In this document: positions 10,322 through 22,718 of the stretch, piece after piece
How the letters are laid out: each line of letters starts with the position of its first letter
How positions within the stretch are numbered: position 1 is the stretch's first letter
Assembly: GCA_021808445.1 (NCBI GenBank)
Contig: JAKBBP010000003.1
Coordinates: forward strand, 44,442-108,441
DNA: 64,000 bases
Reading direction: 5' to 3'
From: Pseudomonadota bacterium
GTDB lineage: Bacteria; Pseudomonadota; Gammaproteobacteria; Burkholderiales; Burkholderiaceae_C
The notes under the pieces: model-generated
Database searches by the model: none
What the model saw: only the letters and a program-made list of their open reading frames with translations
What the model was told of the DNA's origin: nothing
Made by a program: the position numbers and the translations under genes

Positions 10322-10345
10322 AAAAAAGAACGATCGTTCGCTTTT
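10322..10345. promoter_or_regulatory. Palindromic operator candidate AAAA-aa-GAACGATCGTTC-gc-TTTT upstream of etfB
   Basis: Perfect 12-bp palindrome GAACGATCGTTC at 10328-10339 with symmetrical A/T flanks, about 65 bp before etfB ATG. Confidence 0.6.
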
Positions 10346-10403
10346 GGTCGCGAGCCGCTTCCGGCGGCGATGCGCGGCCGTCATCTCCTGAGGAGTCTGA
10401 GGC

Positions 10404-11153
10404 ATGAAGGTTCTGGTCGCCGTCAAGCGGGTCGTGGACTACAACGTGAAGGTCCGCGTGAAGTCCGACGGCAGTGGTGTGGACACCGCCGGGGTGAAGA
10501 TGAGCATGAACCCCTTCGACGAGATCGCGGTGGAGGAGGCGGTGCGCCTGAAGGAAAAGGGCGCGGCCACCGAGATCGTGGCCTTCAGCGCCGGGGTGGC
10601 GGCCTGCCAGGAGACCCTGCGCACGGCGCTGGCCATCGGCGCCGACCGCGGCGTGCTGGTGCAGACCGAGACCGAGCTGCAGCCGCTGGCGGTGGCCAAG
10701 CTGCTCAAGGCCGTGGTGGACAGGGAGCAGCCGCGCCTGGTGATCCTGGGCAAGCAGGCCATCGACGACGACAGCAACCAGACGGCGCAGATGCTGGCGG
10801 CGTTGCTGGGCTGGGGCCAGGCCACCTTCGCCTCGAAGGTGGAGATCGACGGCGACAAGGCGCGGGTCACGCGCGAGGTGGACGGCGGGCTGGAGACCCT
10901 GGAGCTGGCGCTGCCGCTGGTGGTCAGCACCGACCTGCGCCTGAACGAGCCGCGCTACGTGACCCTGCCCAACATCATGAAGGCGAAGAAAAAGCCCCTG
11001 GATACCCACAGCCCCGAGGAGCTGGGCGTGGACGTGGCGCCGCGCCTGAAGACGCTGAAGGTGGCCGAGCCCCCGAAGCGCGGCGCCGGCGTGAAGGTAC
11101 CCGACGTGGCCACGCTGGTGGCCAAGCTCAAGAACGAAGCCAAGGTGATCTGA
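10404..11153 (+). CDS. etfB: Electron transfer flavoprotein subunit beta
   Basis: [20 protein letters not shown]; typical EtfB, followed by etfA. Confidence 0.97.
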   Translation: MKVLVAVKRVVDYNVKVRVKSDGSGVDTAGVKMSMNPFDEIAVEEAVRLKEKGAATEIVAFSAGVAACQETLRTALAIGADRGVLVQTETELQPLAVAKLLKAVVDREQPRLVILGKQAIDDDSNQTAQMLAALLGWGQATFASKVEIDGDKARVTREVDGGLETLELALPLVVSTDLRLNEPRYVTLPNIMKAKKKPLDTHSPEELGVDVAPRLKTLKVAEPPKRGAGVKVPDVATLVAKLKNEAKVI

Positions 11154-11163
11154 AGGAAGCCCC

Positions 11164-12096
11164 ATGAGCGCACTTGTCCTTGCCGAACACGACAACCAGG
11201 CCGTCAAGGCGGCGACCCTCAACACGGTGGCCGCGGCCGCCGCCTGCGGCGGCGAGGTGCACGTGCTGGTGGCCGGCCACGGCTGCGGCGCCGCCGCGCA
11301 GGCGGCCGCGCGCATCGCCGGCGTGACCAAGGTGTTGTGCGCCGATGCGCCTGCGCTTGCCGATGCGCTGGCGGAGAACCTGGCGGCGCAGATCGTCGCG
11401 CTGGCGCCGGACTACAGCCACATCCTGGCGCCCGCCACGGCCTCGGGCAAGAACGTGATGCCGCGCGTGGCTGCGCTGCTGGACGTGATGCAGATCTCCG
11501 ACATCATCCACGTGCTGGCGCCCGACACCTTCGACCGCCCGATCTACGCCGGCAACGCCATCGCCACCGTGCAGAGCGCCGACAAGGTGAAGGTGATCAC
11601 GGTGCGCACCACCGGCTTCGACCCGGTGGCCGCCGAAGGAGGCCATGCCACGGTCGAGCCGGTCGACGCGGCGCCCGACAGCGGCAAGAGCCGCCTGGTG
11701 GGGCGCGAGCAGACCAAGAGCGAACGCCCGGAACTCGGCGGCGCGAAGATCGTCGTCTCGGGAGGGCGCGGGCTGGGTTCGAAGGAGAACTTCGACGCCG
11801 TGATGACCCCGCTGGCCGACAAGCTCGGCGCGGCGCTGGGTGCCAGCCGGGCCGCGGTGGACGCGGGCTACGCCCCCAACGACTGGCAGGTGGGGCAGAC
11901 CGGCAAGATCGTCGCCCCGCAGCTGTACGTGGCGGTCGGCATCTCCGGGGCCATCCAGCACCTGGCCGGCATGAAGGATTCGAAGGTGATCGTGGCCATC
12001 AACAAGGACGAGGAAGCCCCCATCTTCGGCGTGGCCGACTACGGACTGGTGGCCGACCTGTTCACCGCCGTGCCCGAGATGGTTCGCGCTCTCTGA
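11164..12096 (+). CDS. etfA: Electron transfer flavoprotein subunit alpha
   Basis: C-terminal FAD-binding part ([45 protein letters not shown]). Confidence 0.97.
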   Translation: MSALVLAEHDNQAVKAATLNTVAAAAACGGEVHVLVAGHGCGAAAQAAARIAGVTKVLCADAPALADALAENLAAQIVALAPDYSHILAPATASGKNVMPRVAALLDVMQISDIIHVLAPDTFDRPIYAGNAIATVQSADKVKVITVRTTGFDPVAAEGGHATVEPVDAAPDSGKSRLVGREQTKSERPELGGAKIVVSGGRGLGSKENFDAVMTPLADKLGAALGASRAAVDAGYAPNDWQVGQTGKIVAPQLYVAVGISGAIQHLAGMKDSKVIVAINKDEEAPIFGVADYGLVADLFTAVPEMVRAL

Positions 12097-12147
12097 TCTC
12101 CCCCGGGCCGGGGCTGCCCCGGCCGGAACTTCCTGCTGGATGCCCCG

Positions 12148-13935
12148 ATGAGTGACTACAACGCCCCGGTGAAGGACATGATGTTCGTGCTCGGCAAGCT
12201 CGCCGGGCTCGACGAGGTGGCGGCGACCCCCGCCTACCGCGATGCCGGCGCCGACGCCGAGACCGCGGCCGCCGTGCTGGACGAGTGCGCGCGCTTCACG
12301 CGTGAGGTCGTGGCGCCGCTGAACCGCTCCGGCGACAAGCAGCCCTCGATCTGGAAGGACGGCTCGGTGAGTACCTCGCCGGGCTTCCGCGAGGCCTACG
12401 CGAGCTTCACCCAGGGTGGATGGCAGGGGCTGCAGCACCCCCAGGAGCACGGCGGCCAGGGCCTGCCCAAGCTGATCGGGGCGGCCTGCAACGAAATGCT
12501 CAACAGCGCGAACCTCAGTTTCGCGCTGTGCCCCTTGCTCACGGACGGTGCCATCGAGGCGCTGCTCACGGCCGGGTCCGCCTCGCAGCAGGCGCGCTAC
12601 CTGCCGCGTCTGGTGTCGGGCGAGTGGACCGGCACGATGAACCTCACCGAGCCGCAGGCGGGTTCGGACCTCGCGCTGGTGCGCACCCGGGCGGTTCCGC
12701 AGGACGATGGAAGCTACCGGCTTTTCGGCCAGAAGATCTTCATCACCTACGGGGAGCACGACATGGCGGACAACATCGTCCACCTGGTGCTCGCGCGCCT
12801 TCCGGACGCTCCGGCCGGGGTCAAGGGTATTTCGCTGTTCATCGCGCCGAAGGTGCTCGAGGACGGTCGGCGCAATGACGTCTGGTGCGCGTCGCTGGAA
12901 CACAAGCTGGGCATCAAGGCGAGCCCGACCGCGGTGCTGCTGTACGGCGACGACAAGGGCGAGGTCGGTCCGGGCGCCATCGCCGAGATGGTGGGCGAGC
13001 CCGGTCGAGGGCTGGAGTTCATGTTCATCATGATGAACGCCGCGCGCTATGCCGTGGGCATGCAGGGCGTGGGGCTGGCCGAGCGCGCCTACCAGCAGGC
13101 GGCCGCCTATGCGCGCCAGCGCGTGCAATCGCGCCCGCCGGGCGCGCGCGAGTCCACGACCATCGTGCACCACCCCGACGTGCGGCGCATGCTCATGACC
13201 ATGCGCGCGCTCACCGAGGGTTCGCGCGCGCTGGCCCTGGTCGCCGCCGGGCTGCACGACCTGGGCATCGGCGAGACCGACGCCTCGCGCCGCGCCGCAC
13301 ACACGGCCGCCTATGAATTCCTGGTGCCGGTGGTCAAGGGCTTCAGCACCGAAGTCAGCCTCGAGGTGAGTTCGCTGGGTGTGCAGGTGCACGGCGGCAT
13401 GGGTTTCATCGAGGAAACCGGTGCCGCGCAGCATTACCGCGACGCGCGCATCCTGCCGATCTACGAAGGCACCACGGCCATCCAGGCCAACGACCTCGTG
13501 GGACGCAAGACCCTGCGTGATTCGGGGGCGCTCGCCGGCCAATTCGCCGATCGCGTGCGCGCGACCCAGCGGGAACTGGCCGCGCAGTCGCAGGCCGGCG
13601 CCCGCACCATGGCCGTGCGCCTGGACGAGGCCCTGGTCGCCTACGGCGACGTGGTCGACTTCCTGGTGCGCAATGGCGCCGAGGCCCCCGAGAAGGCCTA
13701 TGCCGGCAGCGTGCCCTACCTGATGCTGTGCGGCTATCTGTTCAGCGCCTGGCAGATGGGTCGGGCCTGGCTGGCCGCCGGCGCGCTGCCCGCCGAGGAG
13801 GGAGAGTTCGCGAGGGCCAAGCAGACCACCGCCGAGTTCTTCTGCACCCACCTGCTGCCGCGCTGCGCCGCGCTGCGTGACGCCGTGGTCGACGGGGCCG
13901 CCAGCGTCATGGCGCTTCCCGTCGAGCTTTTCTGA
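12148..13935 (+). CDS. Acyl-CoA dehydrogenase
   Basis: TEPQAGSDLALVRTRA, VQVHGGMGFIEETGAAQHYRDARILPIYEGTTAIQANDLVGRK. Confidence 0.95.
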   Translation: MSDYNAPVKDMMFVLGKLAGLDEVAATPAYRDAGADAETAAAVLDECARFTREVVAPLNRSGDKQPSIWKDGSVSTSPGFREAYASFTQGGWQGLQHPQEHGGQGLPKLIGAACNEMLNSANLSFALCPLLTDGAIEALLTAGSASQQARYLPRLVSGEWTGTMNLTEPQAGSDLALVRTRAVPQDDGSYRLFGQKIFITYGEHDMADNIVHLVLARLPDAPAGVKGISLFIAPKVLEDGRRNDVWCASLEHKLGIKASPTAVLLYGDDKGEVGPGAIAEMVGEPGRGLEFMFIMMNAARYAVGMQGVGLAERAYQQAAAYARQRVQSRPPGARESTTIVHHPDVRRMLMTMRALTEGSRALALVAAGLHDLGIGETDASRRAAHTAAYEFLVPVVKGFSTEVSLEVSSLGVQVHGGMGFIEETGAAQHYRDARILPIYEGTTAIQANDLVGRKTLRDSGALAGQFADRVRATQRELAAQSQAGARTMAVRLDEALVAYGDVVDFLVRNGAEAPEKAYAGSVPYLMLCGYLFSAWQMGRAWLAAGALPAEEGEFARAKQTTAEFFCTHLLPRCAALRDAVVDGAASVMALPVELF

Positions 13936-13947
13936 GCCATCGCGTCC

Positions 13948-14907
13948 ATGTCCCTGCCCGCCATCCTGTCGAGCCTGCGCCTGCCGGTGATCGGCTCGCC
14001 GCTGTTCATCCTCTCCAACCCCGAGCTCGTGATCGCGCAGTGCACCGCGGGCATCGTCGGCAGCTTTCCGGCGCTCAACGCGCGTCCCGCCTCCCAGCTC
14101 GACGAGTGGCTGGCGCAGGTCACCGAGGCGCTGGCCGCCTGGGATCGAGCGCATCCCGGGCAGCCGGCGGCTCCCTTTGCCGTGAACCAGATCGTGCATC
14201 GCAGCAACGAGCGCCTGGAGCACGACATGGAGCTGTGCGCGCGTTACCGGGTGCCGCTGGTGATCACCTCGCTGGGCGCGCGCCCCGAGGTGAACCAGGC
14301 CGTGCACTCCTGGGGGGGCATCGTGCTGCACGACGTCATCGACGATCGCTTCGCCCGCAAGGCGGTCGAGAAGGGAGCCGATGGGCTGATCGCGGTGGCG
14401 GCGGGGGCTGGCGGACACGCCGGCACGCTGTCGCCCTTCGCGCTGGTGCAGGAAATCCGCGCCTGGTTCGACGGACCGCTGGTGTTGTCGGGGGCCATCG
14501 CGCGCGGCGATTCGATCCTGGCCGCTCAGGCCATGGGCGCCGACCTGGCCTACATCGGCAGCGCCTTCATCGCCACCGAGGAGGCGCGCGCGGTCGGCGC
14601 CTACAAGCAGATGGTGGTGGATTCGAGCGCGCGCGACATCGTCTACTCCAGCCTGTTCACCGGCGTGCTGGGCAATTACCTGCGCGGCTCCATCGTGGCT
14701 GCGGGGCTCGACCCCGAGCACCTTCCGGCGGGCGACCCCAGCCAGATGGACTTCGCGGCGGCCATCGGCGGGGCCAAGGCCTGGAAGGACATCTGGGGCT
14801 GCGGACAGGGTATCGGCGCGGTGCGCGAGGTCGTTCCGGCGCGCGCATTGGTGCAGCGCCTGCAGTCCGAGTACGAGGCGGCTCGAGCCCGCCTGTGCGC
14901 GGCCTGA
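13948..14907 (+). CDS. Nitronate monooxygenase / 2-nitropropane dioxygenase family
   Basis: GGHAGTLSPFALVQEIR, DLAYIGSAFIATEEARA. Confidence 0.92.
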   Translation: MSLPAILSSLRLPVIGSPLFILSNPELVIAQCTAGIVGSFPALNARPASQLDEWLAQVTEALAAWDRAHPGQPAAPFAVNQIVHRSNERLEHDMELCARYRVPLVITSLGARPEVNQAVHSWGGIVLHDVIDDRFARKAVEKGADGLIAVAAGAGGHAGTLSPFALVQEIRAWFDGPLVLSGAIARGDSILAAQAMGADLAYIGSAFIATEEARAVGAYKQMVVDSSARDIVYSSLFTGVLGNYLRGSIVAAGLDPEHLPAGDPSQMDFAAAIGGAKAWKDIWGCGQGIGAVREVVPARALVQRLQSEYEAARARLCAA

Positions 14908-15158
14908 GCCCGCGGCGCGCCCGGGGGTGGGTTCCCGCCCCGGCGATCGCGGGTTGGGAAGAGACTGTCGCATGCAGGCAGCATGACCCGGTGACCTGAC
15001 AGCCCGTCGGGTTGCGGGGGCATGGTCGACGGACGGGTTGGGCGCAGCCTACAAGGTCCTCCTCCCCCTCGTCGACGAGGGCGCGGGGAGGAGCATGCCG
15101 GGCGCGTTGGCGGCCGCGTGGTCGAAAGGCCCTCGGTCCCTACCTCGCGATCCCGACC

Positions 15159-16334
15159 ATGAAGCTCTCCCGATGGCTTGTGCAGGCAGGCGGTGCAGCC
15201 GCCGCCTGCTGCGGCTGCGCCCAGGCGCAGGACTCCACGCTGCAACTCTACGGTTCCATCGACGTCAGCGTCGCGCGCTTCAGTGGCGTGCGCCAGCATC
15301 CCTTCGATCCCGACGCCGGGCCGGTCCCCACCTCCGTCACCGGCATGGGGGCCGGGGGCGTCACCGGCTCGCGCCTGGGCGTGCGCGGCGCGACCGCGCT
15401 GTCGCCCGGCCTGAAGCTCGATTTCCTGGCGGAGACGGGCTTTTGCGGCGTGGGGCTGAACCAGCTCGACGCCGGCGGCGATCCCGAGTGCTCCGGCGGG
15501 GGCTTCATGCAGCGCGCGGCCTGGATCGGGCTCGAAGGGCGCCTGGGCAGGCTGCGCGCCGGGCGCCAGGTCACGCTGCTGGATGAGCATTCGGCGCAGG
15601 GCGACGCCTTCGAAGGCGCCTTCCTGGGCCAGGTGGGCAATATCTCGCTGGTGGGCAACAACCACGCCGGTCTCGACATGTCGCGGCTCAGCCAGGCGCT
15701 GAGCTGGTCCACGCCGGATCTCGGCGGCTTCGGCCTGCAGGCCCAGTTCACGCCGCATGCGCGCGGCACGCGGGCCGACGAGGACGGCGACGATGCGCGC
15801 GACCCCCAGGCCTGGATCGTGGGTGCGCATTACCGCAGCGCCGCGCTGACGCTGGGCTTCGACTGGAGTCGCTGGAATCGGGCCTACACGGCCGCGGGCC
15901 AGCCGCAGGGCCAGGCCTACCGCCTGTGGCAGGTCTACGCCAGCGTGGGCGTGGGGGCGCTGGACCTGTATGCGCAGGCACAGCAGGCGAGCGCCGACGG
16001 CGCCACCGGGCACCAGCGCATGGTCGACCTGGGCCTGGGCCTGCCGCTGGGACGGGGCCGGTTGATGGCCTCGATCGGGCGCCACAGCGACTCCATGGCC
16101 CCCGCGCCCAGGCGGGTGGAACGCTCCGACGCCACCCAGTACGCGCTGGGCTACAGCCTGCCCTTGTCCGCGCGCACCCTGCTGTATGCCTCGGCGGCCC
16201 ATATCGTGAACGACGACGCCACGCCGACCCGCCTGGGTACCGAGCTGGCCGTCGGCGCCGCCGGGGATGTGGTGCACGGCATCGTGGGGCGCAATTCCAA
16301 CGGCGTGTCGCTGGGACTTTCCCACAGCTTCTGA
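15159..16334 (+). CDS. Gram-negative porin
   Basis: Signal peptide then TLQLYGSIDVSVARF; C-terminal phenylalanine (LGLSHSF); porin repeats. Confidence 0.9.
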   Translation: MKLSRWLVQAGGAAAACCGCAQAQDSTLQLYGSIDVSVARFSGVRQHPFDPDAGPVPTSVTGMGAGGVTGSRLGVRGATALSPGLKLDFLAETGFCGVGLNQLDAGGDPECSGGGFMQRAAWIGLEGRLGRLRAGRQVTLLDEHSAQGDAFEGAFLGQVGNISLVGNNHAGLDMSRLSQALSWSTPDLGGFGLQAQFTPHARGTRADEDGDDARDPQAWIVGAHYRSAALTLGFDWSRWNRAYTAAGQPQGQAYRLWQVYASVGVGALDLYAQAQQASADGATGHQRMVDLGLGLPLGRGRLMASIGRHSDSMAPAPRRVERSDATQYALGYSLPLSARTLLYASAAHIVNDDATPTRLGTELAVGAAGDVVHGIVGRNSNGVSLGLSHSF

Positions 16335-16362
16335 GAGGCCCGGACTGTCCCGCGGCGTGGCG

Positions 16363-16397
16363 CATGGGCCACATTCCCCCGGGAGTGTGTGCCCATG
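16363..16397. repeat. Hairpin (CATGGGCCACA / TGTG-T-GCCCATG) between porin and carbonic anhydrase genes
   Basis: Inverted arms seen in sequence; no U-tract. Confidence 0.5.
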
Positions 16398-16483
16398 GGG
16401 TATGGGGGCTTGCCTTGCGCACATGGCGGCCAGGGAGTATCGAGGCGCTAGCATGGAGCGCAAGCCACAGCACCAGGACCTCC

Positions 16484-17164
16484 ATGCCCCAGGAATTCGA
16501 TCCCGACTACGCCGCGCTGTTCGACAACAACCGCCGCTGGGTTCGCCGCGTCAACGACACGCGCCCGGACTTCTTTTCCACGCTGGCGCGCCTTCAGGCC
16601 CCGAAATATTTCTGGATCGGCTGCGCGGATTCGAGGGTTCCCGCCAACGAGGTCATCGACCTGGCGCCGGGAGAGGTGTTCGTGCACCGCAACGTGGCCA
16701 ATGTGATGCCGCACTCGGACATGAACTCCATGTCCACGCTGCAATTCGCGGTCGACGTGCTGCGCGTCGAGCACATCCTGGTGGTCGGGCATTACGGCTG
16801 CGGTGGCGTCAAGGCCGTGCTGGACGGAGCTCGCGTCGGGCTGGCGGACAACTGGCTGGGTCACGTGGGCGACGTCATGGAACGCCACGCCGCGCGCCTG
16901 GCCGCCTTGCCCCAGCACCAGCGCTGGGACCGCCTGTGCGAGCTCAATGCGCTCGAGCAGGCGCACAACGTGTGCCGCACCACGGTGTTGCAGGACGCCT
17001 GGGCCCGGGGCCAGCATGTGGAAGTGCACGCCTGCTGCTACGGACTGAAGGACGGCCTGCTGCGCGACCTGGGGCTGGCCGTGCGCGGCGGACAGGTGCT
17101 CACCGAGCGCTTCGGCTCCGCGCTGGACTACGTCGACCATGGTGTCACCGGAGAATCCCGATGA
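16484..17164 (+). CDS. can: Beta-class carbonic anhydrase
   Basis: CADSRVPANEVIDLAPGEVFVHRNVANV, VVGHYGCGGVKA. Confidence 0.96.
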   Translation: MPQEFDPDYAALFDNNRRWVRRVNDTRPDFFSTLARLQAPKYFWIGCADSRVPANEVIDLAPGEVFVHRNVANVMPHSDMNSMSTLQFAVDVLRVEHILVVGHYGCGGVKAVLDGARVGLADNWLGHVGDVMERHAARLAALPQHQRWDRLCELNALEQAHNVCRTTVLQDAWARGQHVEVHACCYGLKDGLLRDLGLAVRGGQVLTERFGSALDYVDHGVTGESR

Positions 17165-17466
17165 ATTCCCCCGCTTCCGTCTACCCCGGCCTGAACGCCG
17201 ACCGCCACGGCCTGACCCAGCTCGGGCGCATCGTGCTGGACGCGCGGGTGTTCGGCCTGATTCCCGACGAGGAGGACTGCGCGGGCTGGAGCCTGGGACG
17301 CATGCAGGAGCTCACGCAGCGCGTCGAGCAGGCCTGGGATCGCCACGGCGGCCTGCCCAGCAGGCTGCCCGCCGAGTTGCTCCAGCGCCACCAGGCCGTG
17401 TACCAGCGGGCCATCGAACAGGCACGTGCCCGCGGCTGGGACCCTGAGCTGGGCGACGACGAGTAG
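17161..17466 (+). CDS. Hypothetical protein, translationally coupled to carbonic anhydrase
   Basis: ATGA overlap with upstream stop; good codon frame. Confidence 0.7.
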   Translation: MNSPASVYPGLNADRHGLTQLGRIVLDARVFGLIPDEEDCAGWSLGRMQELTQRVEQAWDRHGGLPSRLPAELLQRHQAVYQRAIEQARARGWDPELGDDE

Positions 17467-17496
17467 GCGCGGGAGGCGCGGGAGGCTTGCGCAGGC

Positions 17497-17922
17497 TCAG
17501 GCGCCGCGCCCGTGCCGTTCCCCCCGCGCCGGCAGGTGCAGCAGCGTGGCGGGCCTGTCGCTGCGGCCGCGCTGGGCGACGGCGTGCAGGGCCTCGTGGA
17601 ATTCCCGCGGCAGTCGCCGCATGGCGTCGCGCGCAGGCTCGCCGTAGCCCACCGCTTCGAAATCCACGGCCTGGTCCAGCCCCGTGCGGTGGTCGGGGCG
17701 CAGGCGCTCCCAGGCCAGCAAGGCGAGCGCGCGCTGCTGGCTGTCCACGAACACGAATTCGTCGCGATCGACGATGGCCAGCACCTGCAGGCTGCGGATG
17801 GGTACGAAGGCCACGCCGTTGGCGCTGCGCATCTGCAGCGTGCGCGCAAGGTTGTAGGTGGCCCCGGCCATGCTTCGGGGCTCGCGCCAGAGTTCGGGAC
17901 CTCGGTGCACCGTGATCTGCAT
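17497..17922 (-). CDS. Hypothetical protein
   Basis: Compact 141-aa protein (MQITVHRGPELWREPRSMAGATYNLARTLQMRSANGVAFVPIRSLQVLAIVDRDEFVFVD...) in convergent position. Confidence 0.65.
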   Translation of the reverse strand: MQITVHRGPELWREPRSMAGATYNLARTLQMRSANGVAFVPIRSLQVLAIVDRDEFVFVDSQQRALALLAWERLRPDHRTGLDQAVDFEAVGYGEPARDAMRRLPREFHEALHAVAQRGRSDRPATLLHLPARGERHGRGA

Positions 17923-18109
17923 GTTCGCGTCTCGAGTCGACGAGAGGGACGCCCCGCGTGTCCGCGCGGCATGACCGGCTCCCGCAGGTGGCCAAGCCGA
18001 TCCTGGGGGCATTTTGCATCCCCTGCAGGTGGAGGCGCCAGTCTTCATCCCGTGTGCTTGGGGTTATTCCGGCGTGCACGGCCCCGGCTCACCGGCGCGA
18101 GACCTGGTT

Positions 18110-19333
18110 TCAAGCTGGGTCGTGTTGCAGCAGATCCTGCAGGCTCAGCGCCTGCAGCGGTTGCAGGGCCTGGGCCAGGCGCGTCGAGGCGCTGGCCGCG
18201 GCATGGTGGTCCAGCAAGAGCGGGTCCAGCAGGGCCTGGGCCGGCACCTGACTCGGCTCCACGAGCAGGGCCCAGCGCACCCATCGGTGGCGGGGCGAAG
18301 GCGCGACGCGGCCCACCCATCCCAGACCTTCGAGCAGGTCCAGCAGCGGGCGCAGGTGCAGCGGGTCGCAGCGCAGGTTCGAGCCCAGCGAGAGGATGTC
18401 GCGACCCGCGTCGGCCTTGCCGCGCGACTGCTCGAGCAGCCGCAGCAGGCGAAGCGTCAGCAGGAAGTCGGCTCCGGGGCCCCGCGCGTGGGGCTGCGCG
18501 TGCAGGCGCAGCAGGGGCAGGTGCGCGGCCACCATCGCGCCGAGCAGCACGACCATCCAGCTGCAGTAGATCCACAGCAGGAACATGGGCAGGGCCGCGA
18601 AGGTCCCGTACACCGCCGTGAAGTTGGCCGCGCTGCCCACGTACCAGGTGAACACCCGCCCGGCCAGGCCGAAGCCCACCGCGGCCAGCGCGGCCCCGCC
18701 CAGCGCGTCGCGCCAGCGCACGTCGGCGTTCGGCGAAAAGCGGTACAGCGCGCCCAGCGCCAGCGCGACGAACAGCCAGGACAGCGCCGTCAGGAAGCCA
18801 CTGGCCATCCCCGGCATGTGGTGCAGCAGGCCATGCCGCGAGGCCAGCGCGGCCCAGGACACGGCCAGCGTGGATCCCATGGCCAGTGGCCCCAGCGTGA
18901 TCGCGGCCCAGTACAGCAGTACGCGCTGGCCCAGGGGGCGGGCCCGGGCGGTGAACCAGATGCCGTTGAGCGCGCGGTCCACCGTGAGCATCAGCGAGGT
19001 CGCGCTCAGCGCCAGCCCGGCCACTCCGGCCACGCCGAGCCCCGCGGCGCGTGCCGCGAAGGCGTTGAGGTAGCTCAGCACGGTGTCGGCGATGCGCGGC
19101 GGCAGCATGGTGCTGGCCAGGCGCTGCTGCAGGTGCTGTTCCATGTGGCGAAAGGCCGGGAAGGCCGTGAACAGCGACAGGCCCACGGCCAGCAGCGGGA
19201 CCAGGGAGATCAGGGTGGTGAAGGTCAGGCTGCCTGCCGTCTGCGCCAGGCGGCACTGCTCGAAGCGCTCGCGCAGCGCACGCAGCATGCGCAGCAGGCG
19301 AAGCCATTCAGGTCGGGCGGTCCAGTCGCGCAT
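18110..19333 (-). CDS. YihY/BrkB family inner membrane protein
   Basis: TAGSLTFTTLISLVPLLAVGLSLFTAFP; six-TM pattern; FAALPMFLLWIYCSWMVVLLGA. Confidence 0.93.
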   Translation of the reverse strand: MRDWTARPEWLRLLRMLRALRERFEQCRLAQTAGSLTFTTLISLVPLLAVGLSLFTAFPAFRHMEQHLQQRLASTMLPPRIADTVLSYLNAFAARAAGLGVAGVAGLALSATSLMLTVDRALNGIWFTARARPLGQRVLLYWAAITLGPLAMGSTLAVSWAALASRHGLLHHMPGMASGFLTALSWLFVALALGALYRFSPNADVRWRDALGGAALAAVGFGLAGRVFTWYVGSAANFTAVYGTFAALPMFLLWIYCSWMVVLLGAMVAAHLPLLRLHAQPHARGPGADFLLTLRLLRLLEQSRGKADAGRDILSLGSNLRCDPLHLRPLLDLLEGLGWVGRVAPSPRHRWVRWALLVEPSQVPAQALLDPLLLDHHAAASASTRLAQALQPLQALSLQDLLQHDPA

Positions 19334-19335
19334 AG

Positions 19336-21394
<2,059 letters not shown>

Positions 21395-21398
<4 letters not shown>

Positions 21399-22615
21399 CC
21401 ACCGGCGACCCCCCGGGGCCGGCGCCGCGCCTGCGCGCGCTGCCCGGCCTGGTCGAGTCGCGCATCGGGGGCCTGCGGCGGGCGTGGAACTCGGCCGGCC
21501 CGCAGGCCCTGGCGGCGCTGGTGGCGGCGGCCGCGGGCGCCATGCTCATGCGCCCGCAGTTCGCCCATGTCGCCAGTTCCCTGCGCATGCTGAACCATCC
21601 GCAGGCGGCGCTGGGCCTGGCCGACATGCTGGTGCTGCCGCGGGTGCTGCTGGGCCTGGGGCTGGTGCTGATGAGCCTGGGACTGCTGGCGCGCGCCCGG
21701 GTGGCCTGGGTCATCACGCTGCTGCTGAGCCTGCTGGGAGCCGGGGATGCCCTGGTGTCCTCGCATCGCACCGGGCCGCTTTTCATGCTGTGCCTGCTGC
21801 AACTGGCCGTGCTGCTGCTGTGGGCGCGCCGATTCAACCGCAGCAGCATCGCCGCCGGGTCGCTGTTCGCGCTGCTGAGCATCGGCAGCCTGCTGCTGTA
21901 CGGCATGCTGGGCAGCCTGTGGTTCGGCGAAGGCTACGCGCCCCCCATCCGCAACCTGGGCACGGCGCTGTACTACGCGGTGGAGACCATGTCCACCGTG
22001 GGCTACGGGGACATCGTTCCGCGCACCATGCACGCGCGCATGTTCACGGTCTCGCTGATCGTGCTGGGCATCTCGGTGTTCGCGACCACCTTGTCGCTGA
22101 TCATCGGGCCGGTGATCGGCGGAAGCATCAAGCGGGCTCTGGAGGGTCGCATGCAAAAGCAGCAACGCCGCAATCACTACGTCATCCTCGGCATCTCGGC
22201 GCTGGCCTACACGACCTGGAAGGCCCTGCAGCAGCGCGGGGTCCCGGTCACGGTGGTGGTGTCCTCCGCCGCGCAGTCTCCATTTCCCCCCGAGGCCGAC
22301 GTGGTCGTGGGGGACGCGACCAGCAACGAGGTGCTGGAGCGGGCTGGCGTACCGCAGGCCAAGGCGGTGCTGACCCTGCGCGAGGACGACGCCGAGAACG
22401 CCTTTGCCGTGCTGGCGGTCAAGGAACTGGCTCCCGGCGTGAAGACCATCGCCGGGGTCAACGACGCCCGCCACGTGGCCAAGATCCGCCGCGTCCAGCC
22501 CGACGTGCTGTTCGCGCCGCAGTTGCTGGGCAGCGATCTGCTGGTGCGTTCGCTGTTCGACGAGCCGATCGACAACCAGACCGTGGCCAAGCTGCTGTTC
22601 GCCGATCCCGATTGA
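21395..22615 (+). CDS. Voltage-gated-like K+ channel with TrkA-N/RCK domain
   Basis: Selectivity filter TVGYGDIVP; cytoplasmic RCK-like region (VVVGDATSNEVLERAGVPQAKAVLTLREDDAENAFAVL). Confidence 0.92.
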
Positions 22616-22649
22616 CGCGGGGCGGGGCGCAGCCTGTCGGTGCGCCGAC

Positions 22650-22690
22650 GCGATCTGGATCAAGGCCGGCGTCTGCGCGGGCGCTATGCT
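22650..22690 (+). promoter_or_regulatory. FNR/ANR-like box (GCGATCTGGATCAA) plus -10-like TATGCT
   Basis: 8/10 match to TTGAT-N4-ATCAA at 22650-22663; TATGCT at 22685-22690; class-II geometry. Confidence 0.55.
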
Positions 22691-22718
22691 GGACAGGCCA
22701 GGACTACCAGGTCGTGCC

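Noticed and set aside
8874-11330. 818-aa ORF on - strand
   Set aside because: Antisense to MscS and etfB; shadow frame.
12106-12124. GGCCGGGG-ctg-CCCCGGCC hairpin between etfA and acyl-CoA dehydrogenase
   Set aside because: Short GC-only stem in a GC-rich gap, no U-tract; could be chance, so not raised as a finding.
11128-14973. 1281-aa ORF on - strand
   Set aside because: Antisense to etfA, acyl-CoA dehydrogenase and nitronate monooxygenase; shadow frame composition.
15159-16334. Two cysteines in the porin (GFCGVG...PECSGG) as an unusual disulfide loop
   Set aside because: Cannot judge rarity without alignment; loop cysteines may occur in porins.
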